The notes under the pieces: generated by a model
Told to the model about the DNA's origin: nothing
The model's input: the letters and a program-made list of their open reading frames with translations, nothing else
Database searches by the model: none
Position numbers and translations under genes: made by a program
Shown: piece by piece, positions 10,025 to 21,051 of the stretch
Layout of the letters: each line of letters starts with the position of its first letter
Position numbering within the stretch: position 1 is the stretch's first letter
NCBI GenBank assembly: GCA_038380435.1
Contig: JAWZYU010000124.1
Location: 706,001 to 770,000, forward strand
DNA length: 64,000 nt
Reading direction: 5' to 3'
Source of the DNA: Ryuthela nishihirai
Lineage: Eukaryota; Arthropoda; Arachnida; Araneae; Heptathelidae

Positions 10025-10032
10025 TGACGTCA
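10025..10032 (-). promoter_or_regulatory. CRE palindrome upstream of transporter copy 2
   Basis: TGACGTCA kept although neighbouring bases differ (GTG instead of GCG just before it on the plus strand). Same position relative to the gene as in copy 1. Confidence 0.45.
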
Positions 10033-11483
10033 CCTGCAAACGAGACAGTGCTATATATGCGAGAAGAATATGGGGCAAGTAGAGTATACAAAAGTTTATT
10101 AAAGTTTATAAGATAATGATAGGAAATTTTAAAGTAATTTTCCTAATAAAATAAACAACCAGTACCAAATGTTTCTAAAATAATTCAATACCAGATGTTT
10201 ACCGATCGTCAAACTACTCACGTGTTGACAATTCGATTTCGTTACCATCGTTGAAAGGTTCATAATAGACTTTTTTTCTTGAAATTTCCGTCATATCTAT
10301 CTATTCTACGAACGCATGGAACTCTAGAAGAGTTTATCAAATGTTGTTTTTGATCTAATTTGGGACTGATTTTGCTGTAGGAATCGTTTCGTCTGGCATA
10401 AACGTTAGAAAGGATCCAAATTAATATATTTTTGCCTTAACGAATAATGGAGAAAAAAATGTCGTTTATTTAAATAAAATATCTCAGCTATTAATGACTA
10501 AATGAAACGGAAAATTTTCTTCTTATTAAATTCTTTCATTTGCTACAGTAAATAAGCCATTCTAGAGTAAATAAGCTATTATATTAAGCTTATTTTGCTA
10601 GAGTAAATAAGCTTTCATTTGCTAGAGTAATTTCTAACCGCTTGGGTGCAGTTACCTTTACGTTTTGCCCTGCTATGCTTGTTTGGGAAAAGCTTTTCTG
10701 AATATCCTTTAATTACTCTATATGATTTCGCAAACGTATATCAGTTTATAAGCGGAGATCGTATTTTGAAGTTTTCCGATTTATTGGTATATATAGTGTG
10801 AGGTAATTCTGTCGGAATAATTTTTCACTGCATAAGAAACTAACGGCTACTCACCACACTTCCCTTAATTGTCCGGATGATTTTAGAGAGGTATAAAAGT
10901 GTAAAACTGAAAAATAAATCTAACACGGAAAAATCTAAATATGACAACAAAGGACAACCTATATACGATGTAGCAACGTTCTGCCCTACGCAACAGTACT
11001 CTCTGAAGGCTTTCATATCGTATATTATTTTCGCTGCGCAACAATTGGAATTCGTAAAAAACAATTGTTGTTCCTCAATTGTTATCGGTTGGCTTCGAAA
11101 AACGATGCTATGGATTCGTGGTTGTTTTACTCGACCTTTGATCAAACGGAGACTTCCATTCCCTTTCCTTCCTGTCGACGGAGAATTTCAGAGCAAGTGT
11201 GTTATGCGATCCCTTTTTTTTTTGTCACACTATCGTTTTATTTCTTTTAGTTCTTCTGTAGGAGAGGGTCTATGGGTTGTGCGATCCATTTACAGGTTCG
11301 ATCGGCCCCATACCTCTGCTTTCCACAGACGTGAGTTATATGCTGTTTCTCCTAGAGTAGAGTGATTCACTGGATTTTTTTTTTTTCTAAAGGTTTTCTA
11401 GGTTTTTCTTAGCAATTGGCATTATTCCTGGGATTTTATTTGCTCACTTGTTCTTTCACTTTTATTTGCGCTTGGGTCGTGTC

Positions 11484-11630
11484 GGTCTTTCTTACTTCTG
11501 AGCAGCACTTTTTTTGCACACAATGGGCTAAAGGTCCAGGTCCCATAGGCCACGAAGGCTCAGAGGAGGTTGGGGGGTACCCACTGGATCACCCAGTGGG
11601 GGGACAAGATGGTAGACTCCCTTTACTTTT
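11484..11630 (+). repeat. Dispersed-repeat module, internally deleted (unit 3)
   Basis: The module runs as far as GATGGTAGACTCCC and then jumps to TTTACTTTTTAAG. It lacks the 191 bp present at 1688-1878 of unit 1. The identical join occurs in unit 5. Confidence 0.65.
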
Positions 11631-11714
11631 TAAGTGTTCTGACCTCCTCCTCCAACCTTCGAACAGAATAACAGGGAGGTGTTTTGTGAATTGGGTTTCG
11701 ATGCCGTGTGAAAA

Positions 11715-12412
11715 TAATTTAATGTTTGGTGTATTCCCCCGCTCTAAGAGGAAGTGGTTATGTGGTTAGGGTGTAGGTGTCGCGTGAAATTTTTTCGGTG
11801 TACTCTCCCCCCTAACAGGAAGGCGTTATGTATCTTGGTTTTAGGTAGCCTGTGAAATTTTTTTGTGCATTCCCCCCCTCTAAGAGGAAGGGGTTATGTT
11901 GTTTGGGTGTAGGTATCGTGTGAAATTTTTTCGGTGAACTCTCCCCCTCCTAACAGGAAGGGGGTCATGTGGGTTGGTTGTAGGTAGCGTGTGAAAATTT
12001 TCTGGTGTATTCCCACCGTCCAATAGGAAGGGGTTATTTGGTTTGGGTGTAGGTATCGTGTGAAAATTTTTCGGTGTACTCTCCCCCCCCCATAAGAGGA
12101 AGGGGTTATGTTGGTTGGTTGTAGGTAGCGTGTGAATTTTTTTTGGTGTATTCGCACCGTCCAGTAGGAAGGGGTTATGTGGATTAGTTGTAGGTATCGT
12201 GTGAAATTTTTTCAGTGTACTCTCCCCCCCCCCCTCCATAAGAGGAAGGGGTTATGTGGGTTGGTTGTAAGTAGCGTGTGAAAATTTTTTGGTGTATTCC
12301 CACCGTCCAATAGGAAGGGGTTGTGTGGGTTGGATGTAGGTATCGTGTGAAATTTTTTCGGTGTATCCCCCCCTCCTCTAAGAGGAAGGGATTATGTGGG
12401 TTGGGTGTCAAG
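11715..12412. repeat. C-run minisatellite, unit 3
   Basis: Same two monomer types, with fewer copies and more point changes than in units 1 and 2. Confidence 0.88.
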
Positions 12413-12695
12413 GACCTGTGAATTATTTTTTTTTGTTTTCTACCTTATTATGAAGTGTCGGGTGACTCTCAACTTCCCTTCACACTTTATCCAGGCTTAG
12501 GACTGGCAGCGCATTGCGCTGGCGTGTTTAAAAGTTGTCTGTCTCTCTGGTGGACTTGGTATCATAGCACAATGTGCAGAGTTTTACAACGACATAGAAA
12601 AAAGAATACAATGCACAGCAAAAGTGACATACAAACGTACAGGAAACAGCGAGAGTGTCTTCTCTTTGCTTTTAAGAAATTTTTTATATTTTTTT

Positions 12696-12701
12696 TTTAT
12701 T
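12696..12701 (-). terminator. Poly(A) signal of transporter copy 3
   Basis: AATAAA on the minus strand about 150 bp past the ancestral stop codon. Confidence 0.45.
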
Positions 12702-12850
12702 TTTTATTTTTGAACATTTAAATATTTTTTTTTTGGTTTTTTGATTTTCACTTAATTCTTTTTTCAGTTTTTGCTGTTTAGGATGCCAAACCCTTCCCGG
12801 ACATGGCGGTCAGTCCCGGAAGGGGAGGCCGCTTCCCGATAGCTGCGACA

Positions 12851-14145
12851 TCACACTGCGGTGGTGAAGACGTCGAGCCGTTCCTTAAGCGACGCTGCCG
12901 CCCGACCCCTCCTCTGGATCAAGACAGCAGAGACGTGCAAGGCGACGCCGAAGGCCGTGGCCACACACATCTTCGATCCCATGAAGAGCAGGACTGCGCG
13001 GTCGCCACCGGTGGACCGGAGCAGTCCTGCCACGGGATCAGGATGGTCCACACTCCCTTTCCCACTCCTGCTGCGATGGAGGCAAGAACAAGCTGCCAGT
13101 ACTCGCGGCAGAAAGGCAGTGATATGACTGCTGCAGCCGAGACGGAGACGGCCGCGATGTATTCAGCCGTCCTCGGCAGGGGAGAACGGCTGGCGAGAAG
13201 ACCATACGAGAGGCGCACAACCAGGTCGCCGGCAGCAGAGTAGGCGAGAAGCAGCATGGCACTGCTCTTCTCGATCCCCAGCGACTTGGCGTGCTGGGGA
13301 ATGTAGTGCAGGAAGTGAGGGTTGCCCATACCCATCGCGAAGATGGAAGCGCTCGTGAGGAGGAACAGGCCATCCGTGAGGAAATGGAGAGACAGCCTCT
13401 CGGCGACCACCTTCTCACAGGATCTGGGTGCCAGCTCTCCAGCTTCAGCGGGGGTCACAACGACGGCATCGTTGCTGCCGCCGGCGGGCACCTCGCGGAA
13501 GTGGCTCTCGGGCCGAACGAAGAGCAGGCCGCAGACTGCGATGAGCGTGAAGCAGCCGGCCAGCACGAGGAACGTGTAGTGCAAGCCGACCGCCAGCAGC
13601 AGCTCGTTGATCACAGTGGGCAGGGCCATGGCCCCGAAGCAGCCTCCCGACAGGGCGACGGCCATCGCTGCCGGCCTCCGTGTCGTGAAGTACTTTCCAG
13701 TGCACACTATGCCGGTGGTGATGGCAAAGGATGCACCGACTCCCATGAGGCCTCCAATGGTACCTATGAGGAAGGAACCGGAGGTGGCCAGGTAGCTGAG
13801 GGCAAGGCCAGCGCTGCACAGCAATCCGCCCAGACACACAAGCGGCCTGTATCCGAAGGTAGACATGAGGATCCCTGTCACCGTTGAGAAGACCAGCGAG
13901 AGGGTTCCTAGCAGCCCCGGGATCCAGGCCGCCTGGGACGGAGATGTATCAGGGAACTCCAGGAAGATCGCCACCTTCAGAGCGCTGAAGGACTTGACGA
14001 ATCCTGAAAGGAGAAAGGTTATGAGAAAGCAGCCACCAGCGATGGCCCACCCGTATCCTCCATCGGGTGGAACCATCTTGGTGGCTGTGGTGGCGTTGGC
14101 ACGCTCTTCCTCTACTCCCTTCGTCGCTGCAACTGGAACGGACAT
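12851..14145 (-). pseudogene. SLC16-like transporter copy 3, frameshifted by a 97 bp deletion
   Basis: Reads as the transporter from the ATG (14145) to about residue 371 (WTILIP), then a 97 bp deletion joined at 13035/13036 shifts the frame. The present open frame continues with 37 unrelated residues to a stop at 12919 (408 codons in all). TM11, TM12 and the cytoplasmic tail are therefore lost, while the ancestral frame is still readable at 12851-13035. DGGYGW, Lys51, Asp307 and Arg311 remain. Relative to copies 1 and 2 it carries several substitutions (Ile35, His215). Promoter, 5'-UTR intron and poly(A) signal look intact, so a transcript is possible. A truncated 10-helix product is unlikely to transport. 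Confidence 0.85.
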
Positions 14146-14166
14146 GGTGGAATCCGGCTAAGGTCA

Positions 14167-14471
14167 CTGCAAAAGAAGGAGAAAATAAATTAATAATTAG
14201 AATTGGTAGAGCTAATATAAATCAGTAGTGCGTCGACTAAAGACCACTACAGACTATGCTGAAGAATACTGAACCAAAGAGTAAGCGAAAAGGTTACTAT
14301 GAGGTAAAGTCGGGAGCTGGAAAACGCACGTCTGTAGCTGTCAGTGGTCGCAGAGCAAAGGGACGGGCGTTGCACTCAGTGGCACGAGTTGTAAAACCCG
14401 TTGGCGTCAGTGGGAAAACCCAGGGGATTTGTAAAACCCGTTGGCGTCGGGGAGAAAACCCAGGGGTTTAC
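14167..14471 (-). other. Putative 305 bp 5'-UTR intron of transporter copy 3
   Basis: Acceptor CAG and donor ATAG|GTAAAC are conserved. The pyrimidine tract has one T-to-A change, and a small deletion lies just outside the donor. Confidence 0.55.
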
Positions 14472-14626
14472 CTATACCGGTCGTACAAGGTTCGGGTTTC
14501 GCGCTGCCATCTATGTGCAAGCATGGGAACTAATTTTTCTTCACCTATCCCCATTTTTTTCCCTTGCTCCACCGAGTGGTACATATGTATAGGTATATAT
14601 TTTTTTTTATTTCATTTTTTCCAGCG

Positions 14627-14634
14627 TGACGTCA
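14627..14634 (-). promoter_or_regulatory. CRE palindrome upstream of transporter copy 3
   Basis: TGACGTCA intact. The nearby TATA-like run has one change compared with units 1 and 2. Confidence 0.45.
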
Positions 14635-15189
14635 CCTGCAAACGAGACAGTGCTATATATGCGAGAAGAATATGGGGCAACTAGAGTATACAAAAGTTTA
14701 TTAAAGTTTATAAGATAATGATAGGAAATTTTAAAGTAATTTTCCTAATAAAATAAACAACCAGTACCAAATGTTTCTAAAATAATTCAATACCAGATGT
14801 TTACCGATCGTCAAACTACTCACGTGTTGACAATTCGATTTCGTTACCATCGTTGAAAGGTTCATAATAGACTTTTTTTCTTGAAATTTCCGTCATATCT
14901 ATCTATTCTACGAACGCATGGAACTCTAGAAGAGTTTATCAAATGTTGTTTTTGATCTAAATTGGGACTGATTTTGCTGTAGGAATCGTTTCGTCTGGCA
15001 TAAACGTTAGAAAGGATCCAAATTAATATATTTTTGCCTTAACGAATAATGGAGAAAAAAATGTCGTTTATTTAAATAAAATATCTCAGCTATTAATGCC
15101 TAAATGAAACGGAAAATTTTCTTCCTATTAAATTCTTTCATTTGCTACAGTAAATAAGCCATTCTAGAGTAAATAAGCTATTATATTAA

Positions 15190-15202
15190 CCCTTTCACTA
15201 CC
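15190..15202 (+). repeat. Left terminal inverted repeat of the TTAA element
   Basis: CCCTTTCACTACC directly after TTAA, pairing with 26466-26478. Confidence 0.8.
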
Positions 15203-16149
15203 ACAGGCCTTGAAAAACGAAGTACCTCAGAATACCATTCCGGCCGAGTTTTGAAATGGACTCTTCCTAGTTTGTCGTCCCCCCTTACTTCACCCGAAGG
15301 GAGAACGGAGTTAACCACAGCAGAGCTCCCCTCCACGCCGTAAATTGCCTCTCATTAAGCTTAGCATTCCCTTGCCTCTAAACCCATATGGTCATGAGCT
15401 ACAGACACACATTGAACACGAGATATCAGACTCCTGTGACTTTTGTTCTTAAATCCTTTCCCAAAACAGTTTTTAAAAAACATGCATGTTTGTGAATTTT
15501 TGAAAAGTTTTTTAATATTAATTTTTAATAGTAACTTTAAAAAGCTATTTATTGGTTTTCTATTTAAAAACGGGCATAAAATTGTAATTATTTGAATTAC
15601 GTCTTTTTACATGAAACAGATGTCAATTAGAAATTTTAGAAAGAAAAAAGTTTTAAATATTTCCATTTTTTGGATTCTAATGCCAGTTTTCTTACATCCA
15701 ACAAAGAGAACGCTGTTATTAATATTCGAATGTATGATGAAAAAAAAAATAAAGAAAGATTATTAAAATAGAGGACCAAAAATAGAAAGCACTAAGAGTG
15801 CTGAATTGAGTTTTAAAGAATAGTTTTTAACACAATTGTAGAGAGTACTCTAACATAAGAATCAAAAATAATTTTGAGAGAAAGGTTTGCATCTGAGATA
15901 AAAGTAACCGAAGTGAATATTGCAAAAGATAGCCGAGGAAGCGAAGACTAGATAAAATGAGAAATAAAGAAACTGAAGCATTCAGAGATCACATAAAAAT
16001 ATTGGAGGTGGTAAAAAATATTATCAAAATGAGGTTGGCTTATGATTATGATGGCTAATGGAAGATGGCTAAATTTAATATGGAAATGAGAACCCACTGG
16101 AAGAAGACAGTGAAAGAGAGACAAAAATGATATGAAACCAACATTGCCG
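15203..16149. other. Left interior of the insertion, nothing recognised
   Basis: About 200 bp of mixed-composition subterminal sequence, then AT-rich DNA. No gene, RNA or repeat family recognised. Confidence 0.4.
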
Positions 16150-16345
16150 AAAAGAAGAGTTTAAGAGCAAGAATGCAAAGATAAAAATAAGCGGATAGAG
16201 ATTGCTGACTGGAACCAAACAACTAAAACTAGGAAAGGTGAAAAGAATAAAATTTTGTATCATTATATTTTTTATAAACTACATTGTTAAGTAATTGAGT
16301 AAGTGATTCAATTCAGCAAATGATTAAATAAAAAGTAGTCTGTTC
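16150..16345 (+). repeat. Diverged direct repeat, copy a
   Basis: Matches 17270-17465 in the same orientation. Shared landmarks include GCAAAGATAAAAATAAG, TGTATCATTA, ACTACATTG and AAGTGATTCAATT. It may be a fragment of an old mobile element; no coding similarity recognised. Confidence 0.5.
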
Positions 16346-16737
16346 TATTTTGCATTTTAGATCATCAGTAATGTGCCTAAAAAGTCTTATGGGTGGAGGG
16401 TTACATACTCGAGTCCAAGGACAAGATCTAGGGAGGGGGGCATCACCTATTCCTTTTCAGAAACTATCGTAGTAAGGTTAATAGAATCAAAAATTATTCA
16501 ACTTATTTATGTTTCATGAATATTTCAAAAAAATTAAAAGACATAAAACGAAGGGAAAATGATACATTGCATTGGAAATACAGCCTCTTGCCCCCCCCCC
16601 CCACCTCCTTTAAGTTCTTTAGTCTCGATTGTGTTTCTTGTTTCCCTCTCTTCTTGATTTTTTTTCCTTCAGATCCAGGCCTGCTCGTGTCTATTGGGGT
16701 GAGGGGATGGAATGATGCTTCAGTTAACGTATTTCGT

Positions 16738-16825
16738 CTGAGCGGCTCTGTTTTCTGCACAATGGGCTAAATGTCCTGGTTACAGCAAAGACTCACTATA
16801 CAACTGTTATGAGACAGATGGAAGC
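16738..16825 (+). repeat. Degenerate copy of the unit's dispersed-repeat module
   Basis: Contains CTGCACAATGGGCTAAATGT followed by GAGACAGATGG, matching the start and middle of the module at 1558-1885. The rest is too diverged to align by eye. Confidence 0.4.
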
Positions 16826-16976
16826 CTGCCTCAATCTTACTGTTTTAATGGCACAGGCTATAGTTATCAGTATGTGCACATGAGGCCAAAAATTTAGTTC
16901 CCATTTAACTGACGTCGGCCTTCCTAATCCCCTCAGTGTCATATTTGCTCCCCGAGGGCACAAATATTATCTATAT

Positions 16977-17150
16977 ACCCTCGTCAAACAGCTGCTTGTC
17001 ACAGAAGTCTGATAGGAGTTTTTCAGTTTATACGCCATAGTAGAAGGGATTTGTGAGGATGGTTGGTCCTCATCAGAAGAATAACACAAACATCCATGCC
17101 TTATCCGGGGCTATAAAAATAGGTCCCTTTGATCAGTAGACAAACATGCT
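16977..17150 (-). repeat. tRNA-headed SINE fragment 1
   Basis: Minus-strand relative of the SINE at 25016-25202. It shares the body (CAGCTGCTTG, CCATAGTAGAAGG, TCCTCA) and the head-proximal TAGGTCCCTTTGATCAGTAG. The B box is mutated and the tRNA-like 5' end is missing. Confidence 0.65.
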
Positions 17151-17269
17151 AATAAATAATTAATTTTTTAAGTTTTTTTCTAATCTATTTTTAGTATTCC
17201 AAATGCAACTCTATCTATTTTTAGTTCCAAATACAAATGTTTTGGATTTCAAAGCAGGTAGAGAAGTAT

Positions 17270-17465
17270 GAGATATGAATAAGACAAGATAAAGATTGCA
17301 AAGATAAAAATAAGTGGAGAGTAATAGTTGATCTGGACCACACAACCTAAATTTGGGAGGGTGAAACGAATGAAATTGTGTATCATTAATTTATTTATGA
17401 ACTACATTGGAAAGTAATTCAGTAAGTGATTCAATTAAGCAAATGACTAAAACAAGCAGAGAGTA
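17270..17465 (+). repeat. Diverged direct repeat, copy b
   Basis: Partner of 16150-16345, about 1.1 kb downstream in the same orientation. Confidence 0.5.
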
Positions 17466-17479
17466 TGGAAAATGAAAGA

Positions 17480-17580
17480 AGCATGGTTCATGCCTAAGGC
17501 ACTTTGGTATAGTGTGTGTGGGGGGCAGAGTCAGCGGGTCCCAACCTAAGACCCAAGGACCACGGAAAACAGAATGGGTG
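17480..17580 (+). repeat. Inverted-repeat arm with hAT-like terminus
   Basis: Contains CAGCGGGTCCCAACCTAAG at about 17532, resembling the CAG..GG..CCCAACC ends of hAT transposons. Its complement, diverged, occurs at 19030-19095. Similarity runs outside the presumed terminus and no 8 bp target duplication was found, so the element boundary is unclear. Confidence 0.35.
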
Positions 17581-18013
17581 AATAACAATACAAATTTGTG
17601 CGCATAAAACAATACAATATTCCGGCCCCCCTGGGTACGTCGCTGTCTCTCGCATTACACAAGAAGCTAGTCAAAAGTTGTTGATGTCTCCATCTTCTAA
17701 CCACATCATCATTTGCTTAGTCAAACCACCGACACTTCAGCATCTAGAATAGTAGTTAACAGGAGATATTTTCTCGTTGTCGCATTAAAGAGCGACAACA
17801 AATAAGCTGCAGCAGAATTAAGAGGAAAGCGAATAAAATTGTAAGGTAAACTCAAATAGAAAAAGAAATTCAGGTAACAAAAGCTTCTAATTTTTTTTTC
17901 AATGTATAGTTCAATCCCCTCATCAAATAGTTATGTACTGTGTCGGGCAATACACTTAATAATACTGCTTCGGTTGAAGTAAATGCTTTCATAATGAAAT
18001 AAAAAATGCTATA

Positions 18014-18240
18014 AATTTGAATCTGAACACCGGTTCTCGTCCGATCACCAAAGTTAGCAGCTTTGGGAGCGTTCGGTACCTGGGAGGTGACCATTTGGGA
18101 ACACCGCGTGCAGTTGGCAAAAAAACTGCTGAGTGCCCGCCATCCTCACAGATCCCTCTATTATGGCGTAATAAACTGACAGGCTCCTGTCAGACCTATG
18201 TGGCAAGCTGCTGCTTGAGGAGGTATTTATTTTTATTTTA
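18014..18240 (+). repeat. 5S rRNA-headed SINE
   Basis: The head (18020-18118) follows 5S rRNA: GGTTCTCGTCCGATCACC, TTAGCAGC, then TACCTGGGAGGTGACC and GGGAACACCGCGTGCAGTTGG. The first ~20 bases of 5S are missing or diverged. After the 5S 3' end it continues into the same body as the tRNA-headed SINEs (GCCATCCTCACAGA, GACAGGCTCCTGTCAGACC, GCTGCTTGAGG) and ends in an ATTT-rich tail. Reading it as a real 5S gene is excluded by the truncation and changes in the internal promoter region. Confidence 0.8.
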
Positions 18241-18789
18241 TATATTAATGCGCTTATTTTAAATTGTTCTTTTGATGGCAAACTTGTATCATAAATAAAA
18301 AGTATCATTAATTTTTTTGTTATTTCAATTATCAAGTAGCCTCACTTGAGAACCGCTGATCTAGAATAAAAGACGTTAAGTTTCTTATTATCTTGTCACA
18401 AAGGAATTATTTTTCATTTTATAATTTGTTTATTGCACAGCTCCAAACATGCCAATCATGCAGCATAGGAATTAACTACTCCAACTTTGCTGTTGGAAAA
18501 ATAAAATCTCCTCTCCCCCACACCCGAAATTTTAGGATGATTATGTAATAATATCAGATAAAAATTGAACTTATAAAAGTTAACTATTCTGTATATTAAT
18601 TTTTTTTCAAACCATTTATTATTATATTACGTGAAAATATATGTTTTATCGGAATTAAAATTATGCATCTATATCTATATTTTTTTAGTTCCACCACTTT
18701 TTAAAAGTTTTGCAAACCATTTTTCCGCTAAATACTTCCTGGCTACATGCTAGAAATACGCTATGAATTCTTTTATAAAAATTGAATAT
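18241..18789. other. AT-rich stretch, no gene seen
   Basis: Contains TTGAGAACCGCTG ending at 18358, which resembles the complement of a hAT-type end (CAGCGGTTCTCAA). It might be the terminus of an old non-autonomous element. Nothing else recognised. Confidence 0.3.
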
Positions 18790-18950
18790 TCCCTCAAGCA
18801 GTTACTTGCCACAGAAGACTGTCAGCTTATAAAGCCATAGTAGAAGGTCTGTGAGGATAGCGGAACCTCAGCAGAAAAACAACATAAACAACCGTAGCTC
18901 ACACGGGAGTCGAACCCAGGTCCCTTTGATCAGTAGACAAGAGTGCAATT
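18790..18950 (-). repeat. tRNA-headed SINE fragment 2
   Basis: On the minus strand GGTTCGACTCC (18906-18916) is a consensus Pol III B box. It is followed by the common SINE body (complement of CCATAGTAGAAGGTCTGTGA and CTTGCCACAGA). The A-box end is lost. Confidence 0.7.
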
Positions 18951-19459
18951 AAATTCTAATTGTATGTCTTAAAATATCAAAAGTTAGAACTAAACAACTT
19001 CCACTTTGTTGTTTAAAATAAATCATTGTATTTTCCGTGGTCCGTGGTCATAAGTTGGGATCCACTAACATAGCTACTGCTTTAGGCATGGGCCATCCCC
19101 TTGCCCTTTTTCTCTCTGTTTCTTTCCTGTACATGGTCTTTATCAGAATTCATGACCCTTGGCCCTCCCTTATTTGTACATCTTATCCCAAATCCCCATC
19201 CATCGAAAAAATTTATTAGTACTCGTTGCTTCGGGTCTGGCCGATTTAGTATATTATAAATAATTCACGAAGTATTTATCATCCAAGTTAATCTTTACAG
19301 TCCAAGTAAATATGAAACACTTGAGTAGATTAGTTGAAATAGGTATGAGCTAATTGCCTAGTATTGTACATTGTCATTCAGGATCCTTTCAGTCTTTACA
19401 TATTTTTATATCCAAATGCTGTACACAATTTAAAGTCTTGAGGAAACAGAAGTCCTTTC
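18951..19459. other. AT-rich stretch with second inverted-repeat arm, no gene
   Basis: Positions 19030-19095 mirror 17480-17580 (CCGTGGTC, AGTTGGGATCCACT, CTTTAGGCATG). The open frame over it (19037-19219) is repeat-derived and not called as a gene. Confidence 0.35.
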
Positions 19460-19540
19460 ATCCTGGAGCGGCAGAGAGTCTAGCGTGTTTGATCACTGAT
19501 CTTGGGTTCGATCCTTGTACATATAGCGTATGAGTTTTCA
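19460..19540 (+). repeat. tRNA-like SINE head
   Basis: GGTTCGATCC at 19505-19514 is a perfect B box. Upstream GGCAGAGAGTCTAGCGTG aligns with the A-box region of the SINE at 25016-25202, and CACTGATCTTGGG matches its central part. The body is not evident downstream, so it is a truncated head. A functional tRNA is excluded because no tRNA fold with acceptor stem is visible. Confidence 0.55.
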
Positions 19541-20194
19541 TTTTTAACTCGATTTCACCCAGTTTTCATCCCCCCCTCTCCACCCGTAAAAACAGATAAA
19601 ATTCTCAGGTATAAAAATAGGTATAAAATAAAAAGATGTGCAGTTCATAATAGGTTGGTGCTTTTTTCTTATAAAAAAAAAAGATTTAATTAGTATACTG
19701 ATTTGTTTTAATTTCCTATTTGTAAAATTTTCTTTATAACGTATTACTAGTGAAAACAATATTACAAGTGAAAACAGTATTACAAGTGAAAAGAACAAAC
19801 TTGGTCAAAGAGGTTCTGTCTTCTAAATGGGTAGGTACAATTAATAGAAACCTTAATATATCTGTTACGGACTTCTGGAGAAAGGCATCTGATCTAGACT
19901 AATTTAGTAAATCTGCACATAATAAAAATGCATGTCATTATGTAAACCTATTCAGATAATTCGTCGAAGTGGACGTTGACTTGATTATTTCAGAATTTTC
20001 TGCTTTTTTTTTAGCTTCCACCAAAAACTATGATTTGAAAATTCTTAAACTTTGGATTGAGATCATCAAGTAAGCAAGGTGGCATTAGCACTGCTTACTT
20101 TGCAACAGATGTGATGTGAGTGATCATTTAGCTAACTAAATAATCTGCCACCGCCTGCCGCAAGTAATTTTGCCAAAGAATTCGTCTCTTTTAT
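19541..20194. other. AT-rich stretch, no gene seen
   Basis: Includes a short triplication of a GTGAAAACA-like motif (19751-19790). No coding or RNA signal recognised. Confidence 0.4.
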
Positions 20195-20475
20195 CTCTTA
20201 GCGGCACTTTTTTTGCACACAGCGGACTAAATGACGTAGTAACAAGTACCCCTATGGTTCAAGAAGGTTGGGAAAGGGGATCCACTGGACAGAGGAGACA
20301 GATGGCCCGCACAAGGGCCCCGGCTTAACGTCCCATCCGGTGGATGGATGCCTATCCAAGCCCATCGATGCCCCTTACTGACAGTGGGCAGGGCGGGAGA
20401 GTTTTTGCGGAGATAAATCTTAAAACTGGTTCAGTTGGGGCTCCAACCTGGGACGACTAAGCCACCCCCGCCCCT
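20195..20475 (+). repeat. Dispersed-repeat module, copy inside the insertion
   Basis: Matches 1558-1885 across its length: TTTTTTTGCACACA, GGATCCACTGGA, AACGTCCCATCCGGTGGATG, ACTGACAGTGGGCAGGGCGG. It shows that the module in the transporter unit belongs to an interspersed family. Confidence 0.65.
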
Positions 20476-20659
20476 CTCGCCGAAGAAACAATGGATATGC
20501 ATATGTTATCATATGTCAATAATAAAATTTATACCTAATGTCTAAATAGTTCAATTATTTTTAATTCAACACAAATTGAAAAAAAAAGTTTTTCCCGGTA
20601 ATTATCCCCCAAATGGGGTTATTTGTAACCTAAAAAAAGTCGTACCCCTGTATAGATGT

Positions 20660-20762
20660 GTCTTTCTGCTGCGGTCTCTCCTTCCTCAAAATATTCTCTA
20701 CAGCGTATTATATTGACAGGTTCCTGTCAGACTTCTCTGAGAAGGAGATGTTTGAGAAATAA
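20660..20762 (+). repeat. SINE body/tail fragment
   Basis: Shares TTTCTGCTG, then TATTATATTGACAGG, TCCTGTCAGACTTCT and GAGAAGGAGATGTTTGAG with the body of the SINEs at 18014-18240 and 25016-25202. The head is not recognisable. Confidence 0.5.
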
Positions 20763-21051
20763 TTTATTTTCATTTTCATTTCATTCCATAAACTGATTTT
20801 TTCCTAGGAAACAGAATTCAGTTTGGAGAAATGAAACAAATATTTGGTCTTAGTGAAAATTTTAGAGTCGAAAAGCCATTTTACTAAACTGACTTCTCTA
20901 GAAACCGCGTTTCAGATTGTCACTAGAAAGCAACTAGTTAATGAGAATGTGACCTTCAGCTACGAGAAAACAACTGTGGTGTGACTTTGGCTGACATTGT
21001 GCATGGAGTGAATATCTGTGAACATTCTTTCTAACTCACCCTAACCTGCAA

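Larger units (their letters stand above)
9921..14522. repeat. Macrosatellite unit 3
   Basis: Unit with two deletions relative to units 1 and 2: about 190 bp from the dispersed module (residual module 11484-11630) and 97 bp within the gene. The minisatellite (11715-12412) is also rearranged and shorter. Spacer 10033-11483 and 3' flank 12413-12850 hold the usual spacer sequence, AATAAA at 12696-12701 and nothing else recognised. Confidence 0.88.

Noticed and set aside
16503..16770. 84-85 codon open frames on both strands near 16.5-16.8 kb
   Set aside because: Low-complexity C/T-rich sequence overlapping a degenerate dispersed repeat, with no motif.
18014..18118. A 5S rRNA gene
   Set aside because: Lacks the 5' part, carries changes in the internal control region and continues into a SINE body. 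Treated as a 5S-headed SINE.
19460..19540. A tRNA gene
   Set aside because: Has a good B box but no foldable acceptor or anticodon arms, and aligns with the SINE head.
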